Shown here in pieces: positions 1 through 8,456 of a stretch of DNA of 36,360 bases (position 1 is the first letter of the stretch; each line of letters opens with the position of its first letter). The notes beneath the pieces were generated by a model that saw only the letters and a program-made list of their open reading frames with translations, searched no databases and was not told the origin of the DNA. The position numbers and the translations under genes are program-made. This stretch comes from an uncultured Campylobacter sp. (GTDB taxonomy: Bacteria; Campylobacterota; Campylobacteria; Campylobacterales; Campylobacteraceae): the NCBI RefSeq assembly GCF_938030145.1, contig NZ_CALHGM010000001.1, positions 1 through 36,360 on the forward strand. Direction: 5' to 3'.

Positions 1-414
1 TACATGTCAAAATAATTAAAATTTAAAATTCTAAAAATTTAAAATTTCAGCAACACAGACTCTATCTAAATTTTATTTTTTCCCTTTTTTTAAATTTGTT
101 TTTTACATTATAGTAAGGGAGGGCGAGATTTTGTAAAAGCTTAAACTTTTTATGTAACTTTTACTTAATTGAATTAATGGCGATGACAATTTTGTTTTAT
201 AACTATTTTATTATATAAAGTTTAAAAATAAAAGTTAATTATTAGCGAGATTTTGTAAAAAATTGCTTTTCTTAATTGCCTTTTTGCTCTTTTTAAGATT
301 TTTAAGCTCCATAAAATCGCACTTTAAGCAAAAAATTTTTATTTCAAAAAATTTTAACCTTAAAGATAGCGCTTTTTCGCTTACTTTTAATTAAAATTTG
401 ATAAAGTTACTCGT
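1..414. other. AT-rich gene-free DNA upstream of the integrase
   Basis: No open frame with a plausible start and ribosome site is visible. The stretch is much more AT-rich than the rest of the window and contains A/T words such as AAAATTTAAAATT, plus two copies of a 16-bp direct repeat listed separately. It presumably carries the integrase promoter, but no clear -10/-35 pair can be picked. The start of any integrated element lies here or to the left of the window. No tRNA is seen. Confidence 0.6.
123..260. repeat. Pair of 16-bp exact direct repeats
   Basis: The 16-mer GCGAGATTTTGTAAAA occurs at 123-138 and again at 245-260, identical and in the same orientation, 122 bp apart. It lies 155 to 290 bp upstream of a tyrosine recombinase gene. 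Arm-type integrase sites or a regulator site are possible explanations; this is inference from position only. Confidence 0.6.
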
Positions 415-1569
415 ATGAAAAATTTAGAAAAAAATAAAAATATCTATGTGCAGCACGGACGTTTTTATATTGATTGCCAAAAGGACGGCGTTAGAATTCG
501 CCGCGCTACGGGTCTTAAAAAATCGCCTTTGGCGTTTGATTTCGTTCGTAAAAATTATGATTTATTTTTAGGCTCTAAATCCGATATCGCGGAGGCTAGA
601 CGCCGGTATCGCGAGCTTGAGGACTTGCAGACCGACAGGCTCCTTAGAAAGGGGGAGAAAGGCACCGGCACTATTAAAAATTCTAGCGAGTTTAGTTTTG
701 ATAGCGTAATCGATCGTCTCCTTGCCGAGAAGTCCTTTTTAAAGGATAAAACTAGGCGGCTTTACGTAATTATGAGCCATACGATCACGGAATTTTTAAG
801 CTCTAATAGTATTTTCTACTTAGCCGACTTTGAGAGGCACCACAGCGTAGAATTCGTTAAATTTTGTAAGGGCAAAGGCTTAAAGGATAGCTCTATTAGC
901 GGCTATTGCTCTTTTTTTAAGATGATTTTTCGATACGCCGTAAGTAATGACATAATCTCCAAAAATCCGTTTTTTATTCCTAGATTTAAGCAACACCTCG
1001 ATGAATTAGAGGACGAAAAATTTCCGCCGTTTAGTCTTGATGAAATTTTAGAGCTTATTAAAAATGCTGACAACGAGCTACGACTGTTTTTAGTAGTGGC
1101 GTTCTTTACCGGCGCTCGAACTGGTGAAATTTTAGCCCTTACTTTTAGCGATCTCGACTTTGAAAATAGGCAGATTCGAATAAATAAAACACTTTCAGAC
1201 ATCGGCATCGTAGATTCGCCTAAAACTAAATCCAGCAACCGCACGATCGATATGCTACAAATCGTCTACAATGAACTCATAAAGCTTGATGGCGGCGACA
1301 AAGGCCGGCGTATTTTTAGGCTTTCTCGGTCTATGATGCGACTTAAATTTAATGATCTGCAAGTAAAACTTGGCTATAATATTCGCAGGCTTTACGACAC
1401 CAGGCACTCCTTTGCTTCCATTATGCTAAGTCGTGGAGAGGAGCCTATGTGGGTGGGTTGCAAAATGATGGGTCATAAGGATTTGAACGAGACTTATCGT
1501 TCCTATGCAAAATACTTGCCAAAGGAAGTTAAACAAAGAGCGGTTTTTTTAAATAATGTCGTCATTTAA
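415..1569 (+). CDS. Tyrosine recombinase / phage-type integrase
   Basis: A 384-residue protein with the layout of phage and genomic-island integrases: an N-terminal arm-binding-like region (about 8-60), a core-binding SAM-like domain (about 90-190) and a C-terminal catalytic domain (about 205-375). Visible catalytic residues are Arg235 in TGARTGEI, Lys272 in PKTKSSNRT, Arg330 and His331 in LYDTRHSFAS, His354 in MGHKDLNETY and a likely nucleophile Tyr364. The box II position that is usually His is Tyr327, a variant I recall from other phage-type integrases. The gene is AT-richer than its right-hand neighbours, and no excisionase, phage or plasmid gene accompanies it, so it marks an element edge or remnant. 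Family call is firm; activity is not known. Confidence 0.9.
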   Translation: MKNLEKNKNIYVQHGRFYIDCQKDGVRIRRATGLKKSPLAFDFVRKNYDLFLGSKSDIAEARRRYRELEDLQTDRLLRKGEKGTGTIKNSSEFSFDSVIDRLLAEKSFLKDKTRRLYVIMSHTITEFLSSNSIFYLADFERHHSVEFVKFCKGKGLKDSSISGYCSFFKMIFRYAVSNDIISKNPFFIPRFKQHLDELEDEKFPPFSLDEILELIKNADNELRLFLVVAFFTGARTGEILALTFSDLDFENRQIRINKTLSDIGIVDSPKTKSSNRTIDMLQIVYNELIKLDGGDKGRRIFRLSRSMMRLKFNDLQVKLGYNIRRLYDTRHSFASIMLSRGEEPMWVGCKMMGHKDLNETYRSYAKYLPKEVKQRAVFLNNVVI

Positions 1570-1740
1570 AATTTAATATTAGACATCTTATTTTAAAAAA
1601 TATGTTATAATAAGATTAAATTTTACTAAAAATAGATTAAAATTTTACTTCTTTTAATGCGTAGAAACGCCGTTTTTACGGCACTGCGACTTAATAAATT
1701 TTATTTCAACGCCCGCTCCTGAAATTTAAGGGTTTTTCGT

Positions 1741-1746
1741 TATAAT
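1741..1746 (+). promoter_or_regulatory. Likely promoter (-10) of yebC-ppiB-acpS
   Basis: TATAAT lies 35 bp before the yebC start and is preceded by TTTAAGGGTTTTTCGT, which fits the Campylobacter sigma-70 pattern of a T-rich stretch in place of a -35 box. The ribosome site AAGGA sits just ahead of the ATG. A small hairpin (GCCGT-TTTT-ACGGC, 1669-1682) lies upstream in the gap; it has no T-tail and I assign it no role. Confidence 0.65.
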
Positions 1747-1780
1747 CACCCGTTTTTAAATTTAAGCTTTAAGGAATTTT

Positions 1781-2515
1781 ATGGGACGAGCTTTTGAATA
1801 CAGACGCGCTTCAAAAGAAGCTAGATGGGGGAAGATGAGCAAACTTTTCCCAAAACTGGGCAAAGCCATAACGATGGCTGCGAAAGAGGGCGGCGAAGAT
1901 CCGCTGATGAACTCCAAGCTGCGCGCCGCGATCGCCACGGCAAAGGCGCAAAATATGCCCAAAGACAACATCGACGCGGCTATCAAGCGCGCTAGCGGCA
2001 AAGATAGCGCCGATATCAAAACGATCTTTTACGACGGCAAGGCGCCACACGGCGCGCTTTTAATAATCGAATGCGCCACCGATAACCCGACCCGCACCGT
2101 CGCAAACGTAAAATCGATTTTAAACAAAGCTAAGGGCGAGTTTTTGCCGAGCGGCAGTTTGAAATTTATGTTTTCGCACAAGGCCGTTTTTGAGACCAAA
2201 CTACCGAGCCGCGACATCGAGGAGCTGGAGCTTGAGCTCATCGACTTCGGTCTTAGCGAGCTTGAGATCAACGAGTTTGAAAACGACAAGGGCGAGCTCG
2301 AAAAGACGCTTCTAATCTACGGCGAATACGAAAGCTTCGGCACTTTAAACGAAGGGATCGAAAAGATAGGGCTTGAGATCATCAGCGCAAGCTTAAAATT
2401 CGTCGCTAACGAAAAGCACGAGTTTAGCGAGGAGCAGCTGGGCGACATAGACGCGCTAATAGAGCGGCTAGAGGATGACGACGACGTGCAGGCAGTTTAC
2501 ACCAACATCGCATAG
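1781..2515 (+). CDS. yebC: YebC/PmpR (TACO1) family protein
   Basis: A 244-residue member of the YebC/TACO1 family, close to the usual 240-250. The N-terminus starts MGRAFEYRRASKEARWGKMS, the family hallmark, followed by KLFPKLGKAITMAAKEGG and the core NIDAAIKRASGK. Members bind DNA as transcription regulators or act at the ribosome to help translation of difficult sequences; which applies here cannot be told. It is first in a plus-strand run with ppiB (8-bp gap) and acpS, behind its own promoter. The start is supported by AAGGAATTTT before the ATG. Confidence 0.95.
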   Translation: MGRAFEYRRASKEARWGKMSKLFPKLGKAITMAAKEGGEDPLMNSKLRAAIATAKAQNMPKDNIDAAIKRASGKDSADIKTIFYDGKAPHGALLIIECATDNPTRTVANVKSILNKAKGEFLPSGSLKFMFSHKAVFETKLPSRDIEELELELIDFGLSELEINEFENDKGELEKTLLIYGEYESFGTLNEGIEKIGLEIISASLKFVANEKHEFSEEQLGDIDALIERLEDDDDVQAVYTNIA

Positions 2516-2523
2516 GAGAAAAA

Positions 2524-3018
2524 ATGGAAAGCTTAAAAATTTACGACATCGACGCAGCGGCTTTGGCGCGCGATAAATACGCCGTGATAAAAACCGAAAA
2601 GGGCGATATGAAGCTGGAGCTTTTCGCAGATGAAGCTCCGCAGGCGGTTACGAATTTCGCTAGCCTTGCGCGCAGCGGGTTTTACAAGGGGTTAAATTTT
2701 CACCGCGTAATTCAAAATTTCGTAATCCAAGGCGGCTGCCCGCGCGGCACCGGCACGGGAGGCCCGGGCTGGCGCATAAAGTGCGAATGCGACCGCCAAA
2801 AGCACAAGCACGTGCGCGGCGCACTTTCGATGGCGCACGCGGGGCGCGATACGGGCGGCAGCCAGTTTTTCGTCTGCCACAGCGCGCAGCCGCACCTAGA
2901 CGGCGTGCACACGGTGTTCGGTCGTATCGTAGATCAGCCTAGCCTAGCGGTTTTGGACGCGATCAGGCAGGGCGATAAGATCATTGATGTCGAGATTAAA
3001 GAGAGCCTGCAATCGTGA
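2524..3018 (+). CDS. ppiB: Cyclophilin-type peptidyl-prolyl cis-trans isomerase
   Basis: A compact single-domain cyclophilin of 164 residues with no signal peptide, so probably cytoplasmic. Visible family motifs are FHRVIQNFVIQGG (catalytic Arg in FHR), GTGTGGPGW, the MAHAGRDTGGSQFFV block with the Gln-Phe-Phe substrate pocket, and HLDGVHTVFGRI at the C-terminal side. It accelerates proline isomerisation during folding. It follows yebC by 8 bp with the ribosome site AGGAGA, and the acpS frame opens within 30 bp of its stop, so the three are probably co-transcribed. The symbol follows the cytoplasmic E. coli paralogue. Confidence 0.95.
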   Translation: MESLKIYDIDAAALARDKYAVIKTEKGDMKLELFADEAPQAVTNFASLARSGFYKGLNFHRVIQNFVIQGGCPRGTGTGGPGWRIKCECDRQKHKHVRGALSMAHAGRDTGGSQFFVCHSAQPHLDGVHTVFGRIVDQPSLAVLDAIRQGDKIIDVEIKESLQS

Positions 3019-3046
3019 TTAAATTTAAACCGTGGGGCGTTCGTCC

Positions 3047-3421
3047 GTGATAAAGATCGGCACGGACATAACCGCGGTACGCAGGATCGCGGCGCTGCGC
3101 ACAAAATACGGCGCGAAATTTCTAAAGCGTATTTTGAAAAAATCCGAGCGCTCCTCGGCACTGCGCGACGAAAGTATCGCGGGCGTCTATGCCGCCAAAG
3201 AGGCGCTTAGTAAGGCGCTAGGTACCGGCATCGGCGCGGAATTTAGCTTTAAAGACGCCAAAATTTACAAAGACGCTCTGGGCGCGCCGCATCTAAAAAT
3301 ACGTAAAAAAATCCGTAAAAAATTTCATATCAAATCCGCAAGCCTTAGCATCACGCACGATGCAAACGTCGCGATCGCCGTAGTCGCGCTGGTACTAAAA
3401 AAATCCAAAAAGCGAGCCTAA
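3047..3421 (+). CDS. acpS: Holo-[acyl-carrier-protein] synthase
   Basis: Transfers 4'-phosphopantetheine from CoA to acyl carrier protein. The N-terminus reads VIKIGTDITAVRRI, the family's GIGTDI block with the metal-binding Asp, and AAKEALSKALGTGI carries the second conserved block (KEA). The family is about 120-130 residues. Two in-frame GTG codons are possible starts, at 3032 and 3047; I prefer 3047 because the family normally begins directly at this motif and GGGG stands about 10 bases upstream. The C-terminus is Lys-rich. Last gene of the yebC run, with a terminator overlapping its stop. Confidence 0.9.
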   Translation: MIKIGTDITAVRRIAALRTKYGAKFLKRILKKSERSSALRDESIAGVYAAKEALSKALGTGIGAEFSFKDAKIYKDALGAPHLKIRKKIRKKFHIKSASLSITHDANVAIAVVALVLKKSKKRA

Positions 3422-3438
3422 AATTTTATCGCTTTTTT
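3407..3438 (+). terminator. Rho-independent terminator after acpS
   Basis: AAAAAGCGA at 3407-3415 pairs with TCGCTTTTT at 3429-3437 across a 13-base loop and runs into six T residues (3433-3438). The hairpin includes the end of acpS and its stop codon. Confidence 0.75.
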
Positions 3439-4471
3439 CTTGAGTGCGGGATTTTTAAATTTTAAAATCTCGCCCGGGTTGCGCGTCCTAGGAATTTTAT
3501 CGCGCGATCGCGCAAGCAAAAACCTTGCGTAAATTTTGCGCGGCAGAATTTTGAAATTTCATTGCGCCGCAGAATTTTGATTTAAATTTGAGGCACGGAA
3601 TTTTATAGCGTCACGATACGCGACGGTGCAACTCAAAAGGTAGAATTTCAACCTGAATTTTAGAAGCAGAAAGATAGATTTTCGGTTTAAAATTTGCTGC
3701 GAAATAACGCTCTAAAATTTAAAGCAGGCGTAAAGCTGCTTTCGTCCGACGCATGTATCATCAAGGATTAAGCGAAAGTTCATGGGCCGACCGAACATAC
3801 ATCACTGCGGCAGCGTGCGTTCATCGCACCCGTCTCAAACAAGAGCTTTTGCGCCGTACTTATGCCGAATGCCGCAGATAGCTCGCCGCAATCTCCACTA
3901 TGTGCGAAAAAACGGAGGCGAGCTTGCGTAGCTACATTTACCGCTCAGTCTGGCGCTAGCTTGAGCGACACAGATAGGCGGCACACACAGAAGCGAGCGA
4001 TCAAAATTTACACGGCGAAATTTAAAGATGAAATTCCTCGAGCTGCAAATTTAGCGCTAAATTTTTAAAATTTCACGGCGGCGCAAATTTTAAAATTCTA
4101 TGCAGAGCGTATTTAAATTTTAAGCCGCAAGTCTGCAAGGATAAATTTAGCCGCCAATAAGTTTGCAAGTCTCTGCAAAGTGGAATTTTATCGCGGCGCG
4201 ACGCCGCAAAAATTTTCAATTGCTCGTATTTGGGCGGCAGGTTTACGCGGCTTACGTTTTCGCGCGAAGTATAAATTTCCAATCGTCTATATTTAGCCGC
4301 TTTAAGACTGCGCCAAAAGCCGCCCCGTATTCCAAGCCGCGTAAATTTTAATCGCCCGCGCCAAGATACGATTAAATTTAAAGCGCAAAGCGCGATCGCG
4401 GCGCTAGCTTACGTCAAAACGCCTAAAACTACGACTAAAATTCCAAGCCGCGACCGAATTCCCGCGCACCG
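3439..4471. other. About 1 kb without a supported gene
   Basis: No frame here has a recognisable product, ribosome site or coding character; the small frames at 3862-4068 (+), 4073-4282 (-) and 4163-4351 (+) read as Arg/Lys/Ala-rich noise. The DNA alternates GC-rich stretches (GCGGCG, CGCGC) with A/T words such as AATTTTAAAATT. A near-exact 17-bp direct repeat GCGC(G/C)GCAGAATTTTGA is at 3538-3554 and 3564-3580. A perfect 18-bp palindrome lies at 4047-4064. A decayed gene is possible but cannot be shown. Confidence 0.6.
4047..4064. repeat. 18-bp perfect palindrome AAATTTAGCGCTAAATTT
   Basis: The sequence equals its own reverse complement. The same 18 bases form the centre of a 22-bp palindrome at 34346-34367, and close variants occur at about 11935-11952 and 25896-25909. 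Dispersed intergenic palindrome; function unknown. Confidence 0.6.
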
Positions 4472-4493
4472 AAAGACGGATTATTCCGCCTTT
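4472..4493 (-). terminator. Probable terminator of the DAHP synthase gene
   Basis: On the minus strand AAAGGCGGA, at the very end of the coding frame, pairs with TCCGTCTTT across a 4-base loop containing the TAA stop, with one G-U pair. The T run is only three bases, so termination may be partial. Confidence 0.5.
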
Positions 4494-5824
4494 TTTAGAT
4501 TATCGGCGAGCAAAAACGCAAGCTCTAGCGCCTGATCTGCGTTTAGGCGCGGATCGCACTGCGTTTCGTAGCGCTGCTTTAGCGTCTCTTGCGTCACGTT
4601 AAACGAGCCGCCCGTGCACTCGGTGACGTTTTGACCGGTCATCTCAAGATGGATGCCGCCCGCGTGCGTGCCCTCCGCAGCGTGAATCTCGAAAAAGCTC
4701 TGAACCTCGCTTAAAATTTTAGAAAATTCGCGCGTTTTGTAGCCGTTCGCGGCCTTGACGGTGTTGCCGTGCATCGGATCGATGCTGTATAGGATCGCCC
4801 TGCCCTCGCGCTTTAGCTCGCGCAAAATTTGCGGCAGCCGCGCGCCGATCTTATCCGCGCCCATGCGGATGATGACGTTTAGCCTGCCTGCTTCGTTTTG
4901 CGGATTGAGCTTGTCGCAAAGGCGCAAAATTTCATCCGCAGTGCCGCTAGGGCCGATCTTGACGCCGAGAGGGTTTTTGATACCGCTTAAAAAATGCACG
5001 TGCGCATCGTCCGCGCCGCGCGTGCGCTCGCCGATCCAAAGCATGTGCGCCGAGCAGTCGTACCAATCGCCGCTGGTGCTGTCAATGCGCGTCAGGCACT
5101 CCTCGTAGTGCAGCAGCAGCGCCTCGTGCGATGTGTAAAGCACCGTCTCGGCAAGGCTCGGAGAATTCGCGGCGCTCAGTCCGCACGCCTCCATAAATTT
5201 TAGCGTGCGCGAAATTTCATCGCTGAGCTCGTTAAATTTAGCCTCCAGCTCGCCCTTTTTCAAAAAGCCCAAATTCCACTTATGCACCTCGTGCAGGTTC
5301 GCAAGACCGCCGCGAGAAAAGGCGCGCAGAAGATTTAGCGTCGAAGCGCTTTGATGATACGCCTCGATCATGCGAGCGGGATCTGGCTTGCGCGCCGCTT
5401 CGCTAAACTCAAAGCCGTTGATTATGTCGCCGCGATAGCTAGGCAGACTTACGCCGCCAACCTCTTCGAAGTCGCTGCTGCGCGGCTTTGCGAACTGCCC
5501 CGCGATGCGACCTACCTTGACGACGGGACATCCCGCCGCGAAGGTAAGAATGATCGCCATTTGAAGCATCACCTTAAACATATCGCGGATATTATTCGCG
5601 CTAAAATCATTAAAGCTCTCCGCGCAATCGCCGCCTTGAAGCAGAAACGACTTGCCCTCGCTGGCGCGTGCAAGCTCGGCCTTTAGGTTGCGAACCTCGC
5701 CCGCGAAAATTAACGGCGGCAGCTTGTAAAGGCGCTCTTTAGCAGCCTGCACCGCACTTTCATCTTGATAGATCGGCTGCTGTAAAATTTTATAATCTTT
5801 CCACGACGTCCTACTCCAACTCAT
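4481..5824 (-). CDS. aroG: Class II 3-deoxy-7-phosphoheptulonate (DAHP) synthase
   Basis: First shikimate-pathway enzyme, condensing phosphoenolpyruvate and erythrose 4-phosphate. At 447 residues it is the plant/Mycobacterium-like class II type, not the 350-residue E. coli type. Visible class II blocks are LLQGGDCAESF (metal-binding Cys), VVKVGRIAGQFAKPRS, VSLPSYRGDIING, LYTSHEALLLHYEECLTR, IGERTRGADDAHVHFLSG, KIGPSGTADEIL, YSIDPMHGNT (metal His), GIHLEMTGQNVTEC and QCDPRLNADQALELAF. The start is supported by AGGAGG seven bases ahead and a -10 box at 5855-5860. It stands alone, divergent from rarD. The symbol follows the M. tuberculosis class II name; other epsilonproteobacterial annotations use aroF or no symbol. 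Confidence 0.95.
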   Translation of the reverse strand: MSWSRTSWKDYKILQQPIYQDESAVQAAKERLYKLPPLIFAGEVRNLKAELARASEGKSFLLQGGDCAESFNDFSANNIRDMFKVMLQMAIILTFAAGCPVVKVGRIAGQFAKPRSSDFEEVGGVSLPSYRGDIINGFEFSEAARKPDPARMIEAYHQSASTLNLLRAFSRGGLANLHEVHKWNLGFLKKGELEAKFNELSDEISRTLKFMEACGLSAANSPSLAETVLYTSHEALLLHYEECLTRIDSTSGDWYDCSAHMLWIGERTRGADDAHVHFLSGIKNPLGVKIGPSGTADEILRLCDKLNPQNEAGRLNVIIRMGADKIGARLPQILRELKREGRAILYSIDPMHGNTVKAANGYKTREFSKILSEVQSFFEIHAAEGTHAGGIHLEMTGQNVTECTGGSFNVTQETLKQRYETQCDPRLNADQALELAFLLADNLKKAE

Positions 5825-5854
5825 AGCCCCTCCTAGATTTCGTAAAATTTTGCG

Positions 5855-5860
5855 ATTATA
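5855..5860 (-). promoter_or_regulatory. Likely -10 box of the DAHP synthase gene
   Basis: TATAAT on the minus strand, 31 bases before the start codon, inside TTTGGGTATAATCGC. No convincing -35, as usual for this group. The divergent rarD promoter must share the remaining 70 bp to 5929. Confidence 0.55.
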
Positions 5861-5928
5861 CCCAAATAAGCTTTTATTAACCCAAAAAATCTTAAAATAG
5901 CGTCTTTAGGCAATTTGGAAGGAATTTT

Positions 5929-6801
5929 ATGGAAAACGATCGCGCTAAAGGGCTAATGCTTGCTCTTGCCACCTTTGTTATGTGGGGCGTTTTTCCGATA
6001 TTTTTCAAGCTCATAAAGGACGTGGACGCGGTGCAAATTTTAGCGCATCGCGTCGTTTGGTCCTTCCTACTGCTGCTCGTTTTTCTCTGCTTTACGCACC
6101 GTTTAAAAAACGTCGCGCGGCTTCTTAGCATCCCTAAAATCGCTCTCACGCTGCTTTGTACGGGACTACTTATCAGCACGAACTGGGGCATTTATATCTA
6201 CGCGGTAAATTCCGATCAAATTTTAGCCACCAGCCTCGGATATTTTATAAATCCGTTATTTTCGGTGCTTTTGGGCGCTTTGTTTCTGCACGAACGGCTA
6301 AGTACGGCGGCGAAATTTTCACTGCTGCTAGCCTTTGCGGCGATCGGCGTGCAAATTTACGCGCTGGGTAGGCTTCCCATAATCTCGCTCGTGCTGCCGC
6401 TTAGCTTTGCATTTTACGGCCTCATACGTAAAAAAGTAAGCGTGCCTAGCTTTGAGGGGCTGTTTTGCGAGACGACGCTGATGCTGCTGCCTGCGCTTGC
6501 GTTTCTGATCTACTGCGCGCTGAAAGGAAGCGGCGCCTTTGGCTTTAACGTAAGCGGCGCGCTGCTGTTTGCAAGCGGACTGATTACGATTTTGCCGCTG
6601 CTTACCTTCGCCGTAAGCACGCAGTATCTGCCGCTATCTACGATCGGCTTTATGCAATACATCAGCCCGTCGCTAAGCATGCTGATCGCGGTATTTATCT
6701 ACGGCGAGGAGCTTGAGACTTATAAAATTTTAAGCTTTTCGCTAATTTGGTTCGGGCTCGCGGTCGTGGGCTTGGACGGCTTAAGGAGAAAAAATGGCTA
6801 A
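5929..6801 (+). CDS. rarD: RarD-type EamA/DMT family inner-membrane transporter
   Basis: A 290-residue protein with about ten hydrophobic segments in two repeated halves, as in the drug/metabolite transporter superfamily. RarD-type sequence is visible at the N-terminus (GLMLALATFVMWGVFPIFFK, then DAVQILAHRVVWSF) and in TNWGIYIYAVNSDQILATSL and YFINPLFSVLLG; the C-terminal half has STQYLPLSTIGFMQYISPS. E. coli RarD is linked to chloramphenicol sensitivity, but true substrates are poorly known, so none is assigned. The start is supported by GGAAGGA. Its last 8 bp overlap the next gene, indicating translational coupling. Confidence 0.9.
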   Translation: MENDRAKGLMLALATFVMWGVFPIFFKLIKDVDAVQILAHRVVWSFLLLLVFLCFTHRLKNVARLLSIPKIALTLLCTGLLISTNWGIYIYAVNSDQILATSLGYFINPLFSVLLGALFLHERLSTAAKFSLLLAFAAIGVQIYALGRLPIISLVLPLSFAFYGLIRKKVSVPSFEGLFCETTLMLLPALAFLIYCALKGSGAFGFNVSGALLFASGLITILPLLTFAVSTQYLPLSTIGFMQYISPSLSMLIAVFIYGEELETYKILSFSLIWFGLAVVGLDGLRRKNG

Positions 6802-7204
6802 TTTCGCTTTGATGTTCGCAGTCGCCCTTGCGGTGGGCGCGCTCGTGTATTTTCAGGTCCAAAAGGCTTCCGCGCGCGCAGATGCCGCAGACCCCGAGCT
6901 TAACTCGCAAAGATATATGAAATTTTGCGATATTTTAGAGGACAAACTGCGAGATCTAAAGCGGCTAGAGCTGCACGACGAAAGCGCTCGCGAGAGCTAT
7001 CTAGACGAGCTCGAGGCCCTTAGTAAGGAGCTGGTTTACATCAAAACGATGCATCAAAGCAACCTAAATCCCGCCGTGTGGGAAGGCAAGCTATTTGAGT
7101 TTCTAAGTAAAACGGACGCGCTTATTGAAAAATACGCCGCGGACGTAGAGCGCTCGCTGCAAGACTGGCGCAAGCAGCTGGAGATGGAATTTAAAAACTT
7201 ATAG
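6794..7204 (+). CDS. Small membrane-anchored coiled-coil protein, unknown function
   Basis: I do not recognise this 136-residue protein. It begins with one hydrophobic segment (about residues 3-21, FALMFAVALAVGALVYFQV), then a charged, strongly helical region (about 35-136) rich in Leu, Glu, Lys and Asp with coiled-coil-like spacing. This suggests a single-pass inner-membrane protein with a soluble helical domain on one side. It overlaps the end of rarD by 8 bp in another frame and has AAGGAG ahead of its ATG, so it is probably expressed with rarD. Confidence 0.8.
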   Translation: MANFALMFAVALAVGALVYFQVQKASARADAADPELNSQRYMKFCDILEDKLRDLKRLELHDESARESYLDELEALSKELVYIKTMHQSNLNPAVWEGKLFEFLSKTDALIEKYAADVERSLQDWRKQLEMEFKNL

Positions 7205-7967
7205 TCGCGATCCTTAAGATATCAAAATTAGGCTACATATAATAATCGGCTCGGCACAAAAGGCTTAATCGATGAACCTAAAATTGTAAAATTTAGCCGC
7301 AGTACTAAGCCAAATCCAGCTACAAGACAAGCTCGATCCAAAATCAATAAAATTCCAAGCGCGCTGAAACACCTTAAAAATTTACAAACTCTGAAAAGAT
7401 TCGAAGGGAAATTTATAGTCTTGCCACAAGGATCGCAATAGATCATACCAAATTTCATCGTAAAAATTGAGTCCACGGGCGAAGCCAACAAGACCTGCTA
7501 AATTCAGACGAAATGGGGAGGCGTAGCAAAGCTGATGGAGGGAAAAATATGAATTAGACAGGCAGCGCTAGCAAAATAACGCAGGCGCAACTAAACACCA
7601 CTAAACTAGCGAAGCAGACGAATGAGCAATATAAAATTCTATCTCCCAAGCCGGCAGAGAGTTAAATTATAACCTAAAAACCGCGCGCCGTTTATAGTCA
7701 TAAAAGAGCGCGCCATATTAGATAAACAAAGAGGGCTTGCGTTATTGGCATATCGCAAAACGACACCGTACCTGCGTACCGAATAAGCGAGAGAAGCAAA
7801 ATCCTAAAGGTTAGAAATGGTGTCAAATTCCAAGCCATCCTTGCATCTTTAGTAAAATCTCCGAAATTTCGCCCTATGCGGGCCCTAAAATACGTCAAAT
7901 TTTAAACCGTGTATAAGCGCTAAAACGCGTAAATTTTAAACTGCCAAATATCAAGGCGCATAAAAAT
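7205..7967. other. Gene-free stretch with a possible decayed frame
   Basis: About 760 bp with no gene I can support. On the plus strand one frame is open for 69 codons (7232-7438), with protein-like content such as LIDEPKIVKFSRSTKPNPA and RFEGKFIVLPQGSQ; it has no start codon, ends at TAG 7439-7441, reopens in the same frame to TAA at 7499-7501, then is soon cut by more stops. This may be a gene relic or chance. The minus-strand frames at 7228-7491 and 7698-7898 have no recognisable product. Confidence 0.45.
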
Positions 7968-8456
7968 TTAAACCGCTCGCGCGCTCTTTTTGGCTAAAAT
8001 TCCTAAAAATTTAACCGCCAGTTTTTGTAGCAATCCCTGCTTTTTACGCTTGCTTAGTAAAAATTTTGCCGTTTCACTCCTACCAAACATCACGGCAAAG
8101 GCATATGGTGTCATACCAAGACCACTCGTAGCCTCTACGTCCGCACCGGCGTCTACGAGAGCTTTGACTACCTCCAAATGTCCTTTGAAGGCCGCGCCCG
8201 CGAGCGGGGTTTGCCCGCGGTCATTACGCTCATCGACTCTGGCGCCGTTTGAGAGCAGCATATTTACAGTCTTTAGCGCGTTATTGTAGCTAGCCAGCAT
8301 TAAAAGCGTGTCGCCTTTGGCGGATTTTAAATTTACGCTAAGGCCCGCCTTTATCATCTTTTCTAGCTCGTCAGCATCATCTCGCCTAGCAAAATCAAGC
8401 GCCATAGCGCAAAGCTCACCATATCTTTGCTCTTCGGCCTGTGTTAATCTCGTCAA
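7968..8456 (-). CDS. Ankyrin-repeat protein paired with catalase
   Basis: A 162-residue soluble protein, mostly ankyrin repeats: GDTLLMLASYNNALKTVNML with SNGARVDERN, GQTPLAGAAFKGHLEVVKAL with DAGADVEATS, and GMTPYAFAVMFGRSETAKFL. In Campylobacter jejuni the ankyrin gene directly after katA (Cj1386) is reported to be needed for delivering heme to KatA; the same arrangement here suggests the same role (inference by position and family). The start is TTG at 8456, overlapping the katA stop in TTGA, so translation probably depends on katA. No separate promoter is seen. Confidence 0.88.
   Translation of the reverse strand: MTRLTQAEEQRYGELCAMALDFARRDDADELEKMIKAGLSVNLKSAKGDTLLMLASYNNALKTVNMLLSNGARVDERNDRGQTPLAGAAFKGHLEVVKALVDAGADVEATSGLGMTPYAFAVMFGRSETAKFLLSKRKKQGLLQKLAVKFLGILAKKSARAV

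Noticed and set aside
3862..4351. Small frames in the first gene-free kilobase
   Set aside because: Low-complexity products built from intergenic A/T and GC words; no ribosome site and no family resemblance.
4755..5686. Open frames on the plus strand opposite the DAHP synthase gene (4755-5108, 4994-5203, 5351-5686)
   Set aside because: They are shadows of a clear conserved gene on the other strand, without ribosome sites or recognisable products.
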